Origin: Bretschneidera sinensis
Lineage: Eukaryota > Streptophyta > Magnoliopsida > Brassicales > Akaniaceae
NCBI GenBank assembly: GCA_023935145.1
Contig: CM043701.1
Location: forward strand, 75,080,817-75,144,816
Reading direction: 5' to 3'
DNA length: 64,000 nt
The position numbers and the translations under genes were made by a program. This document shows positions 22,462-33,117 of the stretch, in pieces. A model generated the notes under the pieces. It did not search any database. It was not told the DNA's origin and was given only the letters and a program-made list of their open reading frames with translations. Every line of letters starts with the position of its first letter. The stretch's first letter is position 1.

Positions 22462-23092
22462 ATGAATGATAACACCAATAAAAGAATGGACAAGTTTCAA
22501 TCTGACATAGAAGAATTAAAGACCATTGTCACCAAGCTTACTTCTTATTCACCAGCATCTTCGGACAACAAAGAAAAAAGCTACTGTCCACCCTACAATG
22601 CAGCACCATTCAAAAAGTTCAAGCTAGATTTTCCAAGATTCAGTTATGGAGAACCCTCATAATGGTGTGTACCATCAAATTCTGGAATTTCAAAGACTTA
22701 TGATGGTTTTTTTTTTCACCTGGATAGTCCAACATCAAGTTGGTATCAATAGATGTACTAAAGCAATTAGTTGAAGGGCTAGAAAGAGTTTGTTCATTCC
22801 TTATAAGAAAGATTTGGACCATCTCTCTTTGATGATCCCCAAGGCAATCTCACAAAGCTAACACAACAAACATATGTCCAAGATTGTCAAGATAAGTTCG
22901 AAGCCATATCTTGTAAGGTTCCAGGCCTCACTGAATAGTTCTTGAAAATTTGTTTCATTTTAGGACTCAAACTTTCAATCTGAAGGGAATTCTTAAGCAA
23001 AGACCTTTTAGATTATATGAAGCTATTAGCATAGTAAAAATGGTGGAAGCACAAGCGGCTGGGAGATACTTGTCCACAAGAAGTTGGGGTCT
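22462..23092 (+). pseudogene. gypsy gag N-terminal and capsid part
   Basis: The first frame starts MNDNTNKRMDKFQSDIEELK, a coiled-coil-like lead, and reaches FKLDFPRFSYGEPS, the conserved entry to the Ty3 capsid domain. A stop at about 22662 and frameshifts follow. Capsid motifs continue as LFDDPQGNLTKLTQQTYVQD, FEAISCKVPGLTE and FILGLKLSI. The sequence is cut at 23093 by the copia insertion and resumes at 29291. Confidence 0.85.
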
Positions 23093-23459
23093 TAAACTAT
23101 TGGAAATCACTTCACAAGAATGCCCAGGTGATGATTCCCAGACACCCAAGTCTAGAATGACTTGTAATGAAATTGTAGACTGAGGTTTCAACCCAAGAGG
23201 GGGGTGAATTGGGTTTTTAAAACTTCTGCGGAATTAATACAAGTTTATAAAAACGTAAGAGCAACAAACAATTAAAACAAGTAATGTGCTGTTAATAAAA
23301 AGTTTAAGGAGTAGAGAATGCAAACTTAGATTACAGTGGTTCGGTAATATAGGATTCGTTCCGACCCTACGTCCACTCTCTTCAAGGAACCTCCTTGAAG
23401 TAATCCACTAAGAAACTTAGTCGCACAACTTCACCGGTGTTGTACAAACCTTACAATCT

Positions 23460-23564
23460 CTTCCTCTCGGAAGCTATCCTCTTCCTCTCGGAAGTAATCC
23501 CCTTCCTTTCGGAAGTAATCCCTTTCCTCTCGGAAGTAATCCCCTTCCTCTTGGAAGTAATCTC
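23460..23564. repeat. five tandem 21-bp repeats in the SIRE solo LTR
   Basis: Five consecutive 21-bp units, each built on TTCCTCTCGGAAGTAATCC with one or two changes. Each unit contains a small inverted pair TTCC/GGAA. A related but diverged unit lies just upstream (about 23383-23405). Confidence 0.92.
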
Positions 23565-23880
23565 TTTACAATAAATGTTGTAAAGTAAATGGTAGAGAGA
23601 CAGCAAATGAAAGCTTATACAACTGAATAATGTCTCTCTTTCAAAGTAAAGCTTGAAGAATGGCTCAACATGAGTATTTCAAAGCTTTTTTGAGTTTCAA
23701 ATAATGAATGACTTGATTGTGTGTGTTCTTCTCTTTTTGAATGTCTTCTCATTCTTGTTGAACGTTGAATTGAGTTGGTTTATATAGCCATCAATTAATA
23801 TGGCCGATAGACTTAAATTTGAATTGATTATGCCTTTATAATCTCAGATTTTGAGTCCCAACGGTCATATTTTTGAACTA

Positions 23881-24040
23881 CCAGTCGACTGGGTCGTGAT
23901 CCCAGTCGACTGGATCCTATTTAAAAATCATATTTTTGCTGCTACAGTGTTACCAGTCGACTGGTATGACTTACCAGTCGACTGGGATCCTTCTACTCGT
24001 TTTACCAGTCGACTGGTACTATTCACTCGGTCGACTGGGT
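23881..24040. repeat. cluster of CCAGTCGACTGG palindromes in the SIRE solo LTR
   Basis: The perfect 12-bp palindrome CCAGTCGACTGG occurs at 23881, 23902, 23953, 23974 and 24005, and a degenerate copy (TCGGTCGACTGGG) near 24027. Spacing is irregular at 20-50 bp, so it is not a simple tandem array. Palindromic clusters in LTRs may bind dimeric transcription factors or arise by slippage; neither is shown here. Confidence 0.9.
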
Positions 24041-25634
24041 CACTATTTGTGCGCTGCTACAGTGTTTTCAACATCAATTTTCTTCATATCTCTTTATTCT
24101 TTTTGGATTTTTGAGTTCCAAAAAATCTCTTAATTGAATCAAACTTTCTTGCACATTAAACACACGAGTTAAACACTTCAAGAGTGTTTTGTTATCATCA
24201 AAATTAATCTAATCAATTTCTTGATTAAGGCATTTTTGATGATGACAAAACATATTACAAATTTAAGCATAATGTGTGTGCAAGATATATGAAGAATGAT
24301 ATATTACAAATACTCAAGTAATTTTCTATGTCAACATAAATTCTTCTTAAGTTCAATTAGAGAATGTTAAGTATTGAGCCCAATTAATTTATTTGCATTT
24401 AATAAAATCACATAGAGATTTTATATCTTCAATTAATTAAGACTATATAATAAAATGCAATGCAAATATAATTAGCTCATAAAAATTTAAATGCTTACAA
24501 AGAGTATCTTAGGATTCAAACCTATAATTTATCCCTATTGTCTTTGAAGTTGCATTTCAATTATTCTCCTTGAATTTGATCTTTTGGAGAGCGTATTGAC
24601 TTTTGAGATCATCAACTTTGATGCACCAATTTCTACAATCTTGATCTCATTTGATGTATAAGCACTAATAACAATCTGTATTACTTAAGTAATATTCATT
24701 AGTGCTTAATTAAGATTTTTGTCACTATCAAAATCATTCAGGGTCAACAGAAATGAAACAGCAGACAAAAGCAAGAAAGAAAAGAACACAAACAATTTGT
24801 TATCGAGGTTCAACAATGTGCCTACGTCCCTTTGAGCTCTTATAAGCTCTCTGCACTATCTTATCAATGGAGTTCTTTACAAAATACAGCAACCCTCTCT
24901 AAGAAACCTAAGTTCGTGAAGAACCAAGAAGAGAAGAAAGAAAGTGATAGAATTATTACAAAAGCACTATACCCACAATCTATACTACTTCTCTCTTTAC
25001 AACCAGCCTCTCTACAATGAGTCCCTCTTGTGTTTTGTGTCTTTGCACTCTCACACAATTCTCTTTTGTGTAATGATCACTTGTATGTCACAATGTGTCT
25101 CTTGTAATCTTTCAATTAATTGATGAGAATGAAGCTAGGTGACCCTTTATATAGTGCACCAACTTCTTGTTCAATCTTGAGGGTTAATCTCCACCCTTAG
25201 ATCTTGATGACCAATTAACCATGGCCCTCCATCAATCTTTAGTGATCCTATGCAATTTGAGCATGTCTCACGAACTCAACGAAAGGCTAAAGCATGTGTG
25301 CCTTAGTGTGCCTGAAGGTGCGGCCTGAAACAGGGGGCGCCGCGGCTCAAGGCAAAACACCAATTCACCACTTTCTGGGTGCTGCGGCCCGGCCCATCCT
25401 CCAACCCTCCTCCTTTCTGGGCGCCACGGCCTGGACAAGGTTGGGCCATGGCGCACACTGGTGTGCACCCCATGCTGAACATACTGATTTTTATTTCTTC
25501 CTTTTTCCATTTAAATCTTAGACAAAGGTAAGACAAACTCCAACAATCTCTACCTTTGTCTAAGCATTTAAACCGAACCCATTGTGCAGAGAACTCAGTA
25601 TCCAAACTCATCTTGAGTCATCATATCAGTCGAC

Positions 25635-25915
25635 TCAAATACTAAGAAGTCCAAGACAATGGTTGAACTTGCTTAGAGGTAGAAATTTAGTACCTAAATC
25701 TGTAGGGTTTTCTTCCGTGGCTACCTTGTCCACATAGATGCATCCTTTCGTAACATTTTCCCGAATGAAATGGTACCAAACATCAATGTGCTTTGTCCTC
25801 TCATAGAACACTAGATTCTTGCACAATCCATGTCTTTCTCCATAGCCAGCTGCCACTTTGACGAATCCTTACACTCCATGGCTTCCATGTAAGTTTTTGG
25901 TTCACTCATCTCTCA
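25635..25915 (-). pseudogene. copia RT start fused to RNase H end (large internal deletion)
   Basis: The minus strand reads EPKTYMEAMECKDSSKWQLAM, the entry to the copia reverse transcriptase domain. It is joined within a few codons to FYERTKHIDVWYHFIRENV and TEENPTDLGTKFL, which belong to the end of RNase H. The whole catalytic RT, including the YVDD box, and most of RNase H are absent. A stop and a frame change lie at the join. Confidence 0.85.
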
Positions 25916-26125
25916 TTCTGTCCAAGGAGCTACTACATTAGCATCAGCAAACCCATATCTCAAAGGTGGTCTCACCACCCTCCTCTCCCGGTTCCTTGTG
26001 AGCTGGTAATCATTCTGACTTGCTGCATCAACCCCTTCCAGTTCAACCTCCTCATGAGCTTCTTGAGCTTAGCCTTCATCAATGGGCTCTACCTGGTCCG
26101 AACCCTCTTGCCTCCTCTGCTGTAA

Positions 26126-26810
26126 CTAAACTGAATTCTCCTTGATGCAATGCTCCACAAATTTCGGACTGGTTTGCTCACTACCGCCTGCAGGGTTAGT
26201 TTTCTCCAAGTAGGGAAATAACAATTCATTAAAAATAACATCCCTACTTATTATGGGTTTTATTCCTTTTGGTTCTAAGGACCACAACCTATACCCCTTA
26301 ACCCCATCACCATACCCTAGAAACACACATTTTCTAGACCTTGGGTTAAGTTTATCATCCTTTTGATGTTCATATGCAACACACCCAAAAGTCCTAAGGT
26401 TGCTCAACTTAGGGGGTTTTCCACTCCACATCTCCATGGGAGTCTTAAGGTCTAATGCCCTAGAGGGTGATCTATTAACCAAGTATGCAGCTGTAGACAC
26501 AGCTTCTCCTCAAAATTGTTTTGGTAAACCGGATCCTATTAACATGCATCTAAGTAACTCTATTTTGCTGAGGTGTTTTTACAACTGTTCTGTGTCTTAG
26601 AATGCCATTTAATTCACAGAATTTATCAAAATCCTTATTACAAAATTCTAAGCCATTATCGGTTCGTAAAGCCTTAACTACCCTACCCGTTTGAGTCTCT
26701 AGCAATTTTTTCCACACAACAAATTTATTCAAGGCATTTGATTTATTCTTAAGAAAATAAACCCAAAATTTTCTTGAATAATCATCAATTAAAGACAGAA
26801 AGTAAAAGTT
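26126..26810 (-). pseudogene. copia integrase core and C-terminal part
   Basis: Pieces at 26732-26550 (LRTDNGLEFCNKDF and VKTPQQNRV, around the second catalytic Asp and the Glu) and 26500-26126 (AAYLVNRSPSRAL, GKPPKLSNLRTFGCVAY, FLGYGDGVKGYRLW, SRDVIFNE). They are typical of Ty1/copia integrase and its GKGY region. Frameshifts separate the pieces. Confidence 0.87.
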
Positions 26811-26813
26811 ACC

Positions 26814-27323
26814 TCACTGTGTTGGTGTTCTTGCTGGTCCCCAAAGGTCTGAATGAATGTAGTCAAGAATGCCTTTAGACTTGTGCACTCCGGTGTTGAA
26901 GCTGACTCGGTGTTGCTTCCCAAGAACGCAACACTCGCAGAAATCCAATTTCTCTACTTTGTCTTTTCCAAGTAGACCATCCTTGCTAAGAACTTGTAGG
27001 CCCTTTTCACTCATATATCCCAAGCGAGTGTGCCAAATGGCTGCTTTATCCATCTCAACCATCAAGCTTGTTGCTTGATCATTGATTTCTGTCTCTCTGA
27101 TCATCTCATAGAGTCCATCTTTTATTGCTGCTTTGATCACTACCAAAGATCCCTTGGCCACCTTGATCTTTCCTCCCTCTACTTTGCATGTGTAGCCCAT
27201 GGAATCCAGCTGCCCTAATGAGATCAAATTCCTCTTCAAATCTGAAAGATACATATGATAAGTGCACCCGGAATCCAGAATCCATTTCTTGCTGCCTTGC
27301 CTCCTGTTCACATTTAAGCACAC
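26814..27323 (-). pseudogene. copia protease, pre-integrase and integrase start
   Basis: A 169-residue open frame. It contains WILDSGCTYHM with the retropepsin Asp-Ser-Gly triad, a gag_pre-integrase segment (IWHTRLGYMSEKGLQVL, DFCECCVLGKQHRVSF) and the integrase start DYIHSDLWGP with its first catalytic Asp. In the HHCC finger the second His of LGHM is Tyr here (LGYM). The normally longer protease is shortened by a deletion after YHMYLSDL. Confidence 0.88.
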
Positions 27324-28242
27324 AACAAGAACATCATCTTACTATTCTCATTTGGCAACCAAAGCCTCTCTATTATTGCTATGGCTTCTCCCTCTCTCAT
27401 CCAACAACCTCTTCTTGCAATCTTTCTTAAAGTGACCCTCATTATTACAGTAGAAGCACCTCTTTCCTCTAAATCTTGGTTTGGAATGTGCTCTCCCATG
27501 GCTCTATCCTCTACCTCTTGATTTCTCCTGGTAGTTACCATGAATGCTACTGCTATTCCGAGTTGCTGGCCTTCCTCTTACGAACAACCCTTCCCCACTT
27601 GATGCCTCCCTACTATTGTCTTTGAAATCATGAGCCTTTATAGCATTGACCACAATTTCTTTGGTTAATGTATCTCTTCTATATTCAATTGCATTAATTA
27701 AACTATCAAAGCAATCAGGAAGATAATTTAATAACATAACAGCCAATTATTCATCGGAGAATTTAATACTACAACTAGCCAAATCTTGAACAAGTTTATT
27801 AAAGACATCAAGATTATCTTGCAACTCTTTATTAGGATCCATTTTAAAAGCAAAAATTCTTTTAAGAAGATAAAGGGAGAGTTTTGGTAAGATGTTACTC
27901 ATCTAGTTTCTTTCATATGACAGCAGGATCTTCTGAGTCTCCGCACTCCCTTGTGACACTATCCGACATGTGCAAGAAGATGGTTTTGTATGCCATCTTC
28001 TTCATCTCAATTCGCTGGTCCTCCATGACACTTGTTGGAAAAGCATCATCTTCTCAAATAGCCAAATCCACATTCTGTTGCATAAGAACAGCCTTGATCT
28101 TCCGCTTCCACAGGGAAAAATCTCCCTTTCCATCAAACTTCTCAATAACAAAATTTGATCCCATCTTGCGAAGATGATCCCAGATATGTGCAGCACCCAT
28201 AAATGCTTTCCAACTTCTTCTAAACCTCAAGAACACGATCAA
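27314..28242 (-). pseudogene. copia gag
   Basis: The start region reads SNFVIEKFDGKGDFSLWKRK (from about 28165), the conserved opening of copia gag. Later frames give LLNYLPDCFDSLINAIEYRR and, near 27415-27457, a perfect CCHC zinc knuckle CFYCNNEGHFKKDC. Frame changes and stops interrupt it between about 28000 and 27750. Confidence 0.87.
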
Positions 28243-28396
28243 AGATTGATCTCAACACCGTTCTTAAATTACCCTCAAGAATACGATCAGATCTTGATCT
28301 TTACTCCGTTCTTGAATCACCCAAGAAGTTCGTTCTTTGATTCTTGGAGTCTTACTCCGATACCTTCTATTCTTGCTCCGACAGTCGGCTGTACAA

Positions 28397-28408
28397 GCTC
28401 TGATATCA
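28397..28408 (-). other. copia primer binding site
   Basis: The minus strand reads TGATATCAGAGC just inside the 5' LTR, one base from TGGTATCAGAGC, the usual initiator tRNA-Met site of plant retrotransposons. Confidence 0.8.
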
Positions 28409-28409
28409 C

Positions 28410-29285
28410 TGTTGGAAATCACCTCACAAGAATGCCCAGGTGATGATTCCTAAACACCTAAGTCCAGAATGACTTGTAATGAAATGAAACAGCAAACGAA
28501 AGCAAGAAAGAAAAGAACACAAGCAATTTGTTATCGAGGTTTGGCAATGTGCCTACGTCCACGTGAGCTCCTCTAAGCTCTCTGTACTATCTTATCAATG
28601 GAGTTTTTTACAAAATACAGCAACTCTCTCCAAGAAACCCAAGTTCTTGAAGAACCAAGAGAAGAAAGAAAGTGATAGAACTATTACAAAAGCACTCTAC
28701 CCACAATCTATACTACTTCTCTCTTTACAACCAACCTCTCTACAATGAGTCCGTCTTATGTTTTGTGTCTTTGCACTCTCACACAATTCTCTCTTGTGTA
28801 ATGATCACTTGTATGTCACAATGTGTCTCTTGTAATCTCTCAATTAATTGATGAGAATGAAGCTAGGTGACCCTTTTATATAGTGCACCAACTTCTTGTT
28901 CAATCTTGAGGGTCAATCTCCACCCTTAGATCTTGAGGACCAATTAACCATGGCCCTCCATCAATTCTTAGTGATCTTATGTATTTTGAGCATGTCTCAT
29001 GAACTCAACTAAAGGCTAAAGCATGCGTGCCTTAGTGTGCCTGAAGGTGCGGCTTGAAACAGGGGGCACCACGGTTCAAGGTAAAACACCAATTCGCCAC
29101 TTTTTGGGTGGCGCGGCCTGGAGGAGGGGGCGCCGCGGCCTGGCCCTTCCTCCAACCCTCATCTTTTCTGGGCGTCGCGGCTTGGACAAGGCTGGGCCGC
29201 GGCGAATACTGGTGTGCACCCTATGCTGAACATGCTGATTTTTCTTCCTTTCTTTTTCCGTTTAAATCTTAGACAAACTCCAACA
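28410..29285 (-). repeat. copia 5' LTR
   Basis: 876 bp, from TGTTGGA to TCCAACA on the plus strand, so the ends form a 7-bp inverted repeat. It includes TATATAG near the middle and a GC-rich stretch (about 29050-29210) with repeated GGCGCGGCC/GCCGCGGCC words that contrasts with the AT-rich surroundings. Confidence 0.93.
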
Positions 29286-29290
29286 TAAAC

Positions 29291-30138
29291 CAATTACAAA
29301 TCCTTCTCTTTTGGGTCCTACACCAGTGCAACAAACTTTACCACCATTGCCAATACCCAAAGGCATTGTCAAAAGGCTTACACCACAAAAACAACAACTG
29401 AGTAGGGAGAAAAAATTATGCTTTAATTATGATGGGAAGTTTAGCATTATACATAAATGTAAGAAACAAGGCACACTATGTCTTTTTGAATGAATGGAAT
29501 CAAAAGAAAACATCACACTAAAGGAGTCCAACAATCCAGAAACTTGGCTTCTAAGTATTGACACTAGCCCTGCTATTCACTTTCATGCATTAATGGGTCA
29601 CGCATCTCCTCAAACCTTAAGGTTACAAGGAAAGATTAAGGGACGCACCTTACAAGTACTAATATATGGATGTAGTACACACAATTTTATCTAAGACAAA
29701 ATTACACACTTCTTGGGATTGACCATTACACATTCACACCATTTCAAAGTACAAGTAGGGAATGAAGAGTTCTTGTCTTGCATTGGTATGTGTCATGTAG
29801 TAGAAATATGGCTACAAGATCATAAGTTTAGTATTAATTTCTTTATCATACTTGTCCAAGAAATTGATGTTATGTTAAGAGTACAATGGTTACAAAATTT
29901 AAGTCTTATCACAACTAATTATAGGACTTTAACTATAGAGTTTGTGTGGGAAGGAAAACCAGTCTTGTTACAAGGCAAACAAAGGCTAGATTGTGATATG
30001 GTGGAGTATAACACACTAAGGAAGATGACACTTAGTGATTCATTATCTTCCTGTTTTATGATAATGTCCATTTCTGACCCCCCCACCCCAACCACCACAG
30101 TAAGAACAAAGGTCCATGATTTTCAAAAACCCAATTGA
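29291..30138 (+). pseudogene. gypsy gag end and protease
   Basis: Directly after the copia TSD the frame continues with LCFNYDGKFSIIHKC, a CCHC zinc knuckle whose second Cys has become Tyr. The protease follows with KIKGRTLQVLIYGCSTHNFI: the active-site Asp-Ser/Gly triad reads Tyr-Gly-Cys, so it is dead. Further protease and linker sequence (LGLTITHSHHFKVQVGNEE, IDVMLRVQWLQ) extends to about 30138. Stops occur at 29493 and 29694. Confidence 0.87.
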
Positions 30139-30149
30139 CTCCTAAATTT

Positions 30150-31500
30150 AGAACATACTATAAGGGAGTAGTCTTTGATGAACCTAATAGCTTACCTCCT
30201 ACAATAAGAGTGGATCATAAGATCCAATTTTTACTTGGTTATACTGCTATCAATATCAAGCCTTATAGGTATCCCACTTTCAAAAGACATAAATAGAGAA
30301 ACTAGTCAAAGAAATGTTGCAAATAGGAATCATTCAACATAACACAAGTCCTTACAGCTCTCTAGTCTTTCTAATAAAAAAGAAAGATTGAACTTAGAGG
30401 TTTTGTGTGGATTATAGGGGGTTGAATGCAGTTACTATCAAAGACAGCTTTCCTATCCCTAGTGTGGATGAATTGATTAATAAATTATATGGTGCTAAGG
30501 TATTCTCAAAGCTGGATTTGAGAGCTGGCTATCATCAAATTAGAAGGCATCCAGAAGATATTTAGAAAACAACATTCAGATTTTATCATGGCCACTATGA
30601 GTTCCTTCTAATGCCTTTTGGTTTAATAAATACCCCATCCACTTTTCATGCTGCTATGAACCAGCTCTTTGAAGCCTATCTAAGAAAGTTTGTCATAGTC
30701 TTCTTTGATAACATCTTAGTATACATTCAATCCATGGAGACACACCTAGAGCATTTAAAACTTGTCATGCTTTGTCTTCAAGAAGCATCTATGTAGGCTA
30801 AACTGTCAAAGTGCAGTTTTGGTATATCTTTAATTGATTAGCTGGGGCACATAATATCAGTGAAAGATGTGACACCTGATCCCTAAAATATCAAAGCTAT
30901 GTTGGAGTGGCCTACACTAACTACAATGAAGCAATTAAGAGGCTTCCTAAGCCTTATTGGATATTACAGGAAGTTTGTGAGAGGTTATACTTCAATTGCT
31001 TCACCACTCACTGACCTACTCAAGGAAGACAGTTTTCAATGGACTGAGTGTACAGCTAAGTCATTTTAGAAATTGAAGGGTGAAATGACTATTATCCTAG
31101 TTCTAGTTATCAAACTTCACTCAATCCTTTGTGCTTGAAACTGATGCCTCTGGTTATGGTGTTGGAGTTGTCCTTATGAAACAAGGCCACCCTATTGCAT
31201 TCTTTAGTAAGAAATTGTGTCATTCTTTACAAGTAGAATCAATATACATTATAAAACTGCTTGCAATCACTATAGTTGTGCAACATTGAAGACAATACCT
31301 GCTTGGCTCTAAATTCTTTATCCATACAGATGAAAAAAGTAAAAAGACACTATTGAACTAGAAAATTTAAACACCATAGTAGCACGTACTTCTAAGGAAG
31401 CTCTTAGGCTTCAGATTCCAAATTATATACAAACTTGGCAAAGACAATGTAGTTGCTGATGGCTTATCAAGGATACACCCAAACAACAAGGACAAGGTAT
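30150..31500 (+). pseudogene. gypsy reverse transcriptase and RNase H
   Basis: Motifs in order: [60 protein letters not shown], then the catalytic box reading VFFDNILVY, where the second Asp of the pair is Asn. [18 protein letters not shown] and an RNase H part with ETDASGYGVG follow in another frame. There are several stops and frameshifts. Inactive. Confidence 0.87.
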
Positions 31501-31649
31501 CTTATCTTACCTTCTCACTGTCTTCCTTTGAATTCTTGGACACTTAATAGCTAGAAAACTCTCAATATCTACAATTAATAGAACTAATAGTTGTCATTGC
31601 CAATAATCTAGCTTAATATCCTGAGTGGACAGTTAGAAATGGATTGATT

Positions 31650-32512
31650 TATTAGAAATGAGAGTTGTATCTTAGCCTTCAATCAGCTTTAAAGACCAAA
31701 TTATTACAAGAGTTTCACTCCTCCCCTATAGAAGGACATGATAGTATTCAAAAAACCTTTGTCAAGCTATTTTCCAGCTTATACTGGAAACACATGAGAA
31801 AAGAAGTGGTAACCTTTGTTCAATAATGCTTGGTTTGCCAACAAACAAAGCCTATGAACCATGCTCCTGATGGCCTTCTCTAAGCACTGTCTATACCAGA
31901 GAAAATATGGCAAGATATTCTTAATGGATTTTATTACACATCTACCTCCTGCCCAAGGCTTCACAATAATTTTAGTCATAGTTGATAGACTATCAAAATT
32001 TGATCACTTTGAGTGCCTCCCAAAACACTATATAACAGCTAAAATGGCCAATCTCTTTGTCAACATAGTCTGCAAGCTTCATAGTTTTCTTAAGATAATA
32101 GTCTCGGATAAAGACTCAGTCTTCATAAGCTCGTTCTAGACAGAGTTATTTAAACTACAAGACACTGTGCTCACTATGAGCAATGCTTACCATCCTCAAA
32201 CTGATGGCTAAACTGAGGTAGTAAATATATATTTGGAACAATAGTTGAGGTTCTTTGTAGGTGATAGCCTTGAAAAATGGCCAAATTTCTTATGCTGGGC
32301 AGAATTCTACTATAACACTGTCTTTCATTCTTCTATTGGCATGACTCCCTTTGAATTAGATTTTGGTAGAAACCCTATAATATTGTGGCATATTCCAAAT
32401 GAGACAGTAACCTAGCAAGCATTGATCAGGACTTGGGAGACAGAACTGAAGTCCTTAACCTGGCTAAACTGTATCTCCAGAAGGCTCAAGTATATATGAA
32501 AGTTGCAGCTAA
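31650..32512 (+). pseudogene. gypsy integrase
   Basis: HHCC region with EFHSSPIEGHDSIQKTF and CLVCQQTK, core with MDFITHLPPAQGF (first Asp) and VSDKDSVF (second Asp), then SNAYHPQTDG followed by a stop just before the catalytic Glu region. MTPFELDFGRNPI follows. The text ends at QKAQVYMKVAA, short of any chromodomain, where SIRE sequence starts. Confidence 0.86.
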
Positions 32513-32952
32513 AGATTGATGAAGATAAACAGAAGAAATCAATTGCCTTGAAAGCCGCTGAGGACAATAAAGAGACATCAGACGATGAAAGTTCATAAGA
32601 TGAAGACGAGATTACTAAATTAACCAGACAGTTTAAGAAAAATCTTGAGCGATTCACTAAGGGTAAGAAAATTAGAAAAATTGGTTTATCTGATTATAAT
32701 GACAAATTTTCTCATAAGCTTTTAGATCAGAAAGAAGAATCATCAAGGAGAGAATCAGTGTGTCATGAATGTGACAAACCCGGTCACAAGAGGGCAAATT
32801 GTCTAAGGTTGGAATGATTGAAGAAAAGAAAAGTTTTAGTAGCAACCAAGAAAAATTATGAATCCGAGAACTCTGATATTGAAAACCAAGTTGCAAATCT
32901 CTGCCTTATAGCATTAGAAGATGGGGAATATTTACCAAACGACAAACGTTGA
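32512..32952 (+). pseudogene. SIRE/Maximus-type copia gag C-terminal fragment
   Basis: A 147-codon frame with two internal stops. It reads KKSIALKAA, ITKLTRQFKKNLERF, the perfect zinc knuckle CHECDKPGHKRANC (32761-32802), and NQVANLCLIALEDGE. These are the stock C-terminal features of SIRE-group gag. The frame differs from that of the preceding gypsy integrase, so this is a joint between unrelated elements, not a fusion protein. Protease and pol are missing. Confidence 0.85.
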
Positions 32953-33117
32953 GTGGTACATTGTTTAATTAGTTTAATTTTAATTGCACATTTAATTTAT
33001 GTTATGTTTGCATGCTTTTTTATGCCCCACGTGTTTAGAGGGAGTTTACTCTGATTGTTGTAATTTTAATATTGCATCTGTTTAGCGAAAGTTTAAAACC
33101 CACTTTTTGATTTTAGA

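Larger units (their letters stand above)
23169..24754 (-). mobile_element. SIRE/Maximus-type copia solo LTR, TSD GAAAT
   Basis: TSD GAAAT at 23169-23173 and 24750-24754 flanks a 1,576-bp insert (23174-24749). Its ends are TGTAGAC and GTCAACA on the plus strand, the TG...CA ends of an LTR. On the minus strand it ends with CCCAATTCACCCCCCTCTTG, a sequence typical of SIRE-type LTR 3' ends, and it contains TTTGATGATGACAAAAC-like words on the plus strand. There is no internal coding region. A lone LTR with an intact TSD indicates recombination between the two LTRs of a once complete element. Confidence 0.85.
23098..25545 (-). repeat. copia 3' LTR, interrupted
   Basis: The two parts 23098-23173 and 24755-25545 match the intact LTR at 28410-29285. 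Without the insert and one TSD copy it is about 867 bp. The first bases read TATTGG instead of TGTTGG. Near its other end it carries an extra short duplication (GACAAAGGTAAGACAAAC) absent from the 5' LTR. It includes a GC-rich block at about 25320-25460. Confidence 0.9.
23093..29290 (-). mobile_element. Ty1/copia element, minus strand, TSD TAAAC, RT deleted
   Basis: Element at 23098-29285 with exact 5-bp TSD TAAAC (23093-23097 and 29286-29290). The 5' LTR is 28410-29285; the 3' LTR is 23098-25545 and is split by a SIRE solo LTR. Order on the minus strand is gag, protease, integrase, then a stub of RT joined to the very end of RNase H: the domain order of Ty1/copia. Almost all of RT and RNase H is missing, so it is non-autonomous. 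The sequence style (WILDSGCTYHM, LRTDNGLEF, PQQNRV) fits the Tork group, but I would not insist on the lineage. Confidence 0.92.
22063..32515 (+). mobile_element. degenerate plus-strand Ty3/gypsy element hosting E1 and a copia element
   Basis: This is the oldest layer of the nest. Part of its 5' LTR lies right of E1 (22063 to about 22260) and the rest should lie left of 13436. Coding remains run in order: gag (22462-23092), gag end and protease (29291-30138), RT and RNase H (30150-31500), integrase (31650-32512). Removing the nested copia element at 23098-29285 makes gag continuous. Its 3' end is lost: integrase passes directly into SIRE gag sequence near 32512. Every domain carries stops or substitutions at catalytic sites. 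Confidence 0.85.

Noticed and set aside
23881..24040. CRISPR-like repeat array
   Set aside because: Units are short palindromes with uneven spacing inside a plant LTR; there are no cas genes and no prokaryotic context.
25268..25611. Overlapping ORFs on both strands in GC-rich DNA
   Set aside because: They lie wholly inside a copia LTR whose second copy does not conserve them; open frames here follow from high GC content.
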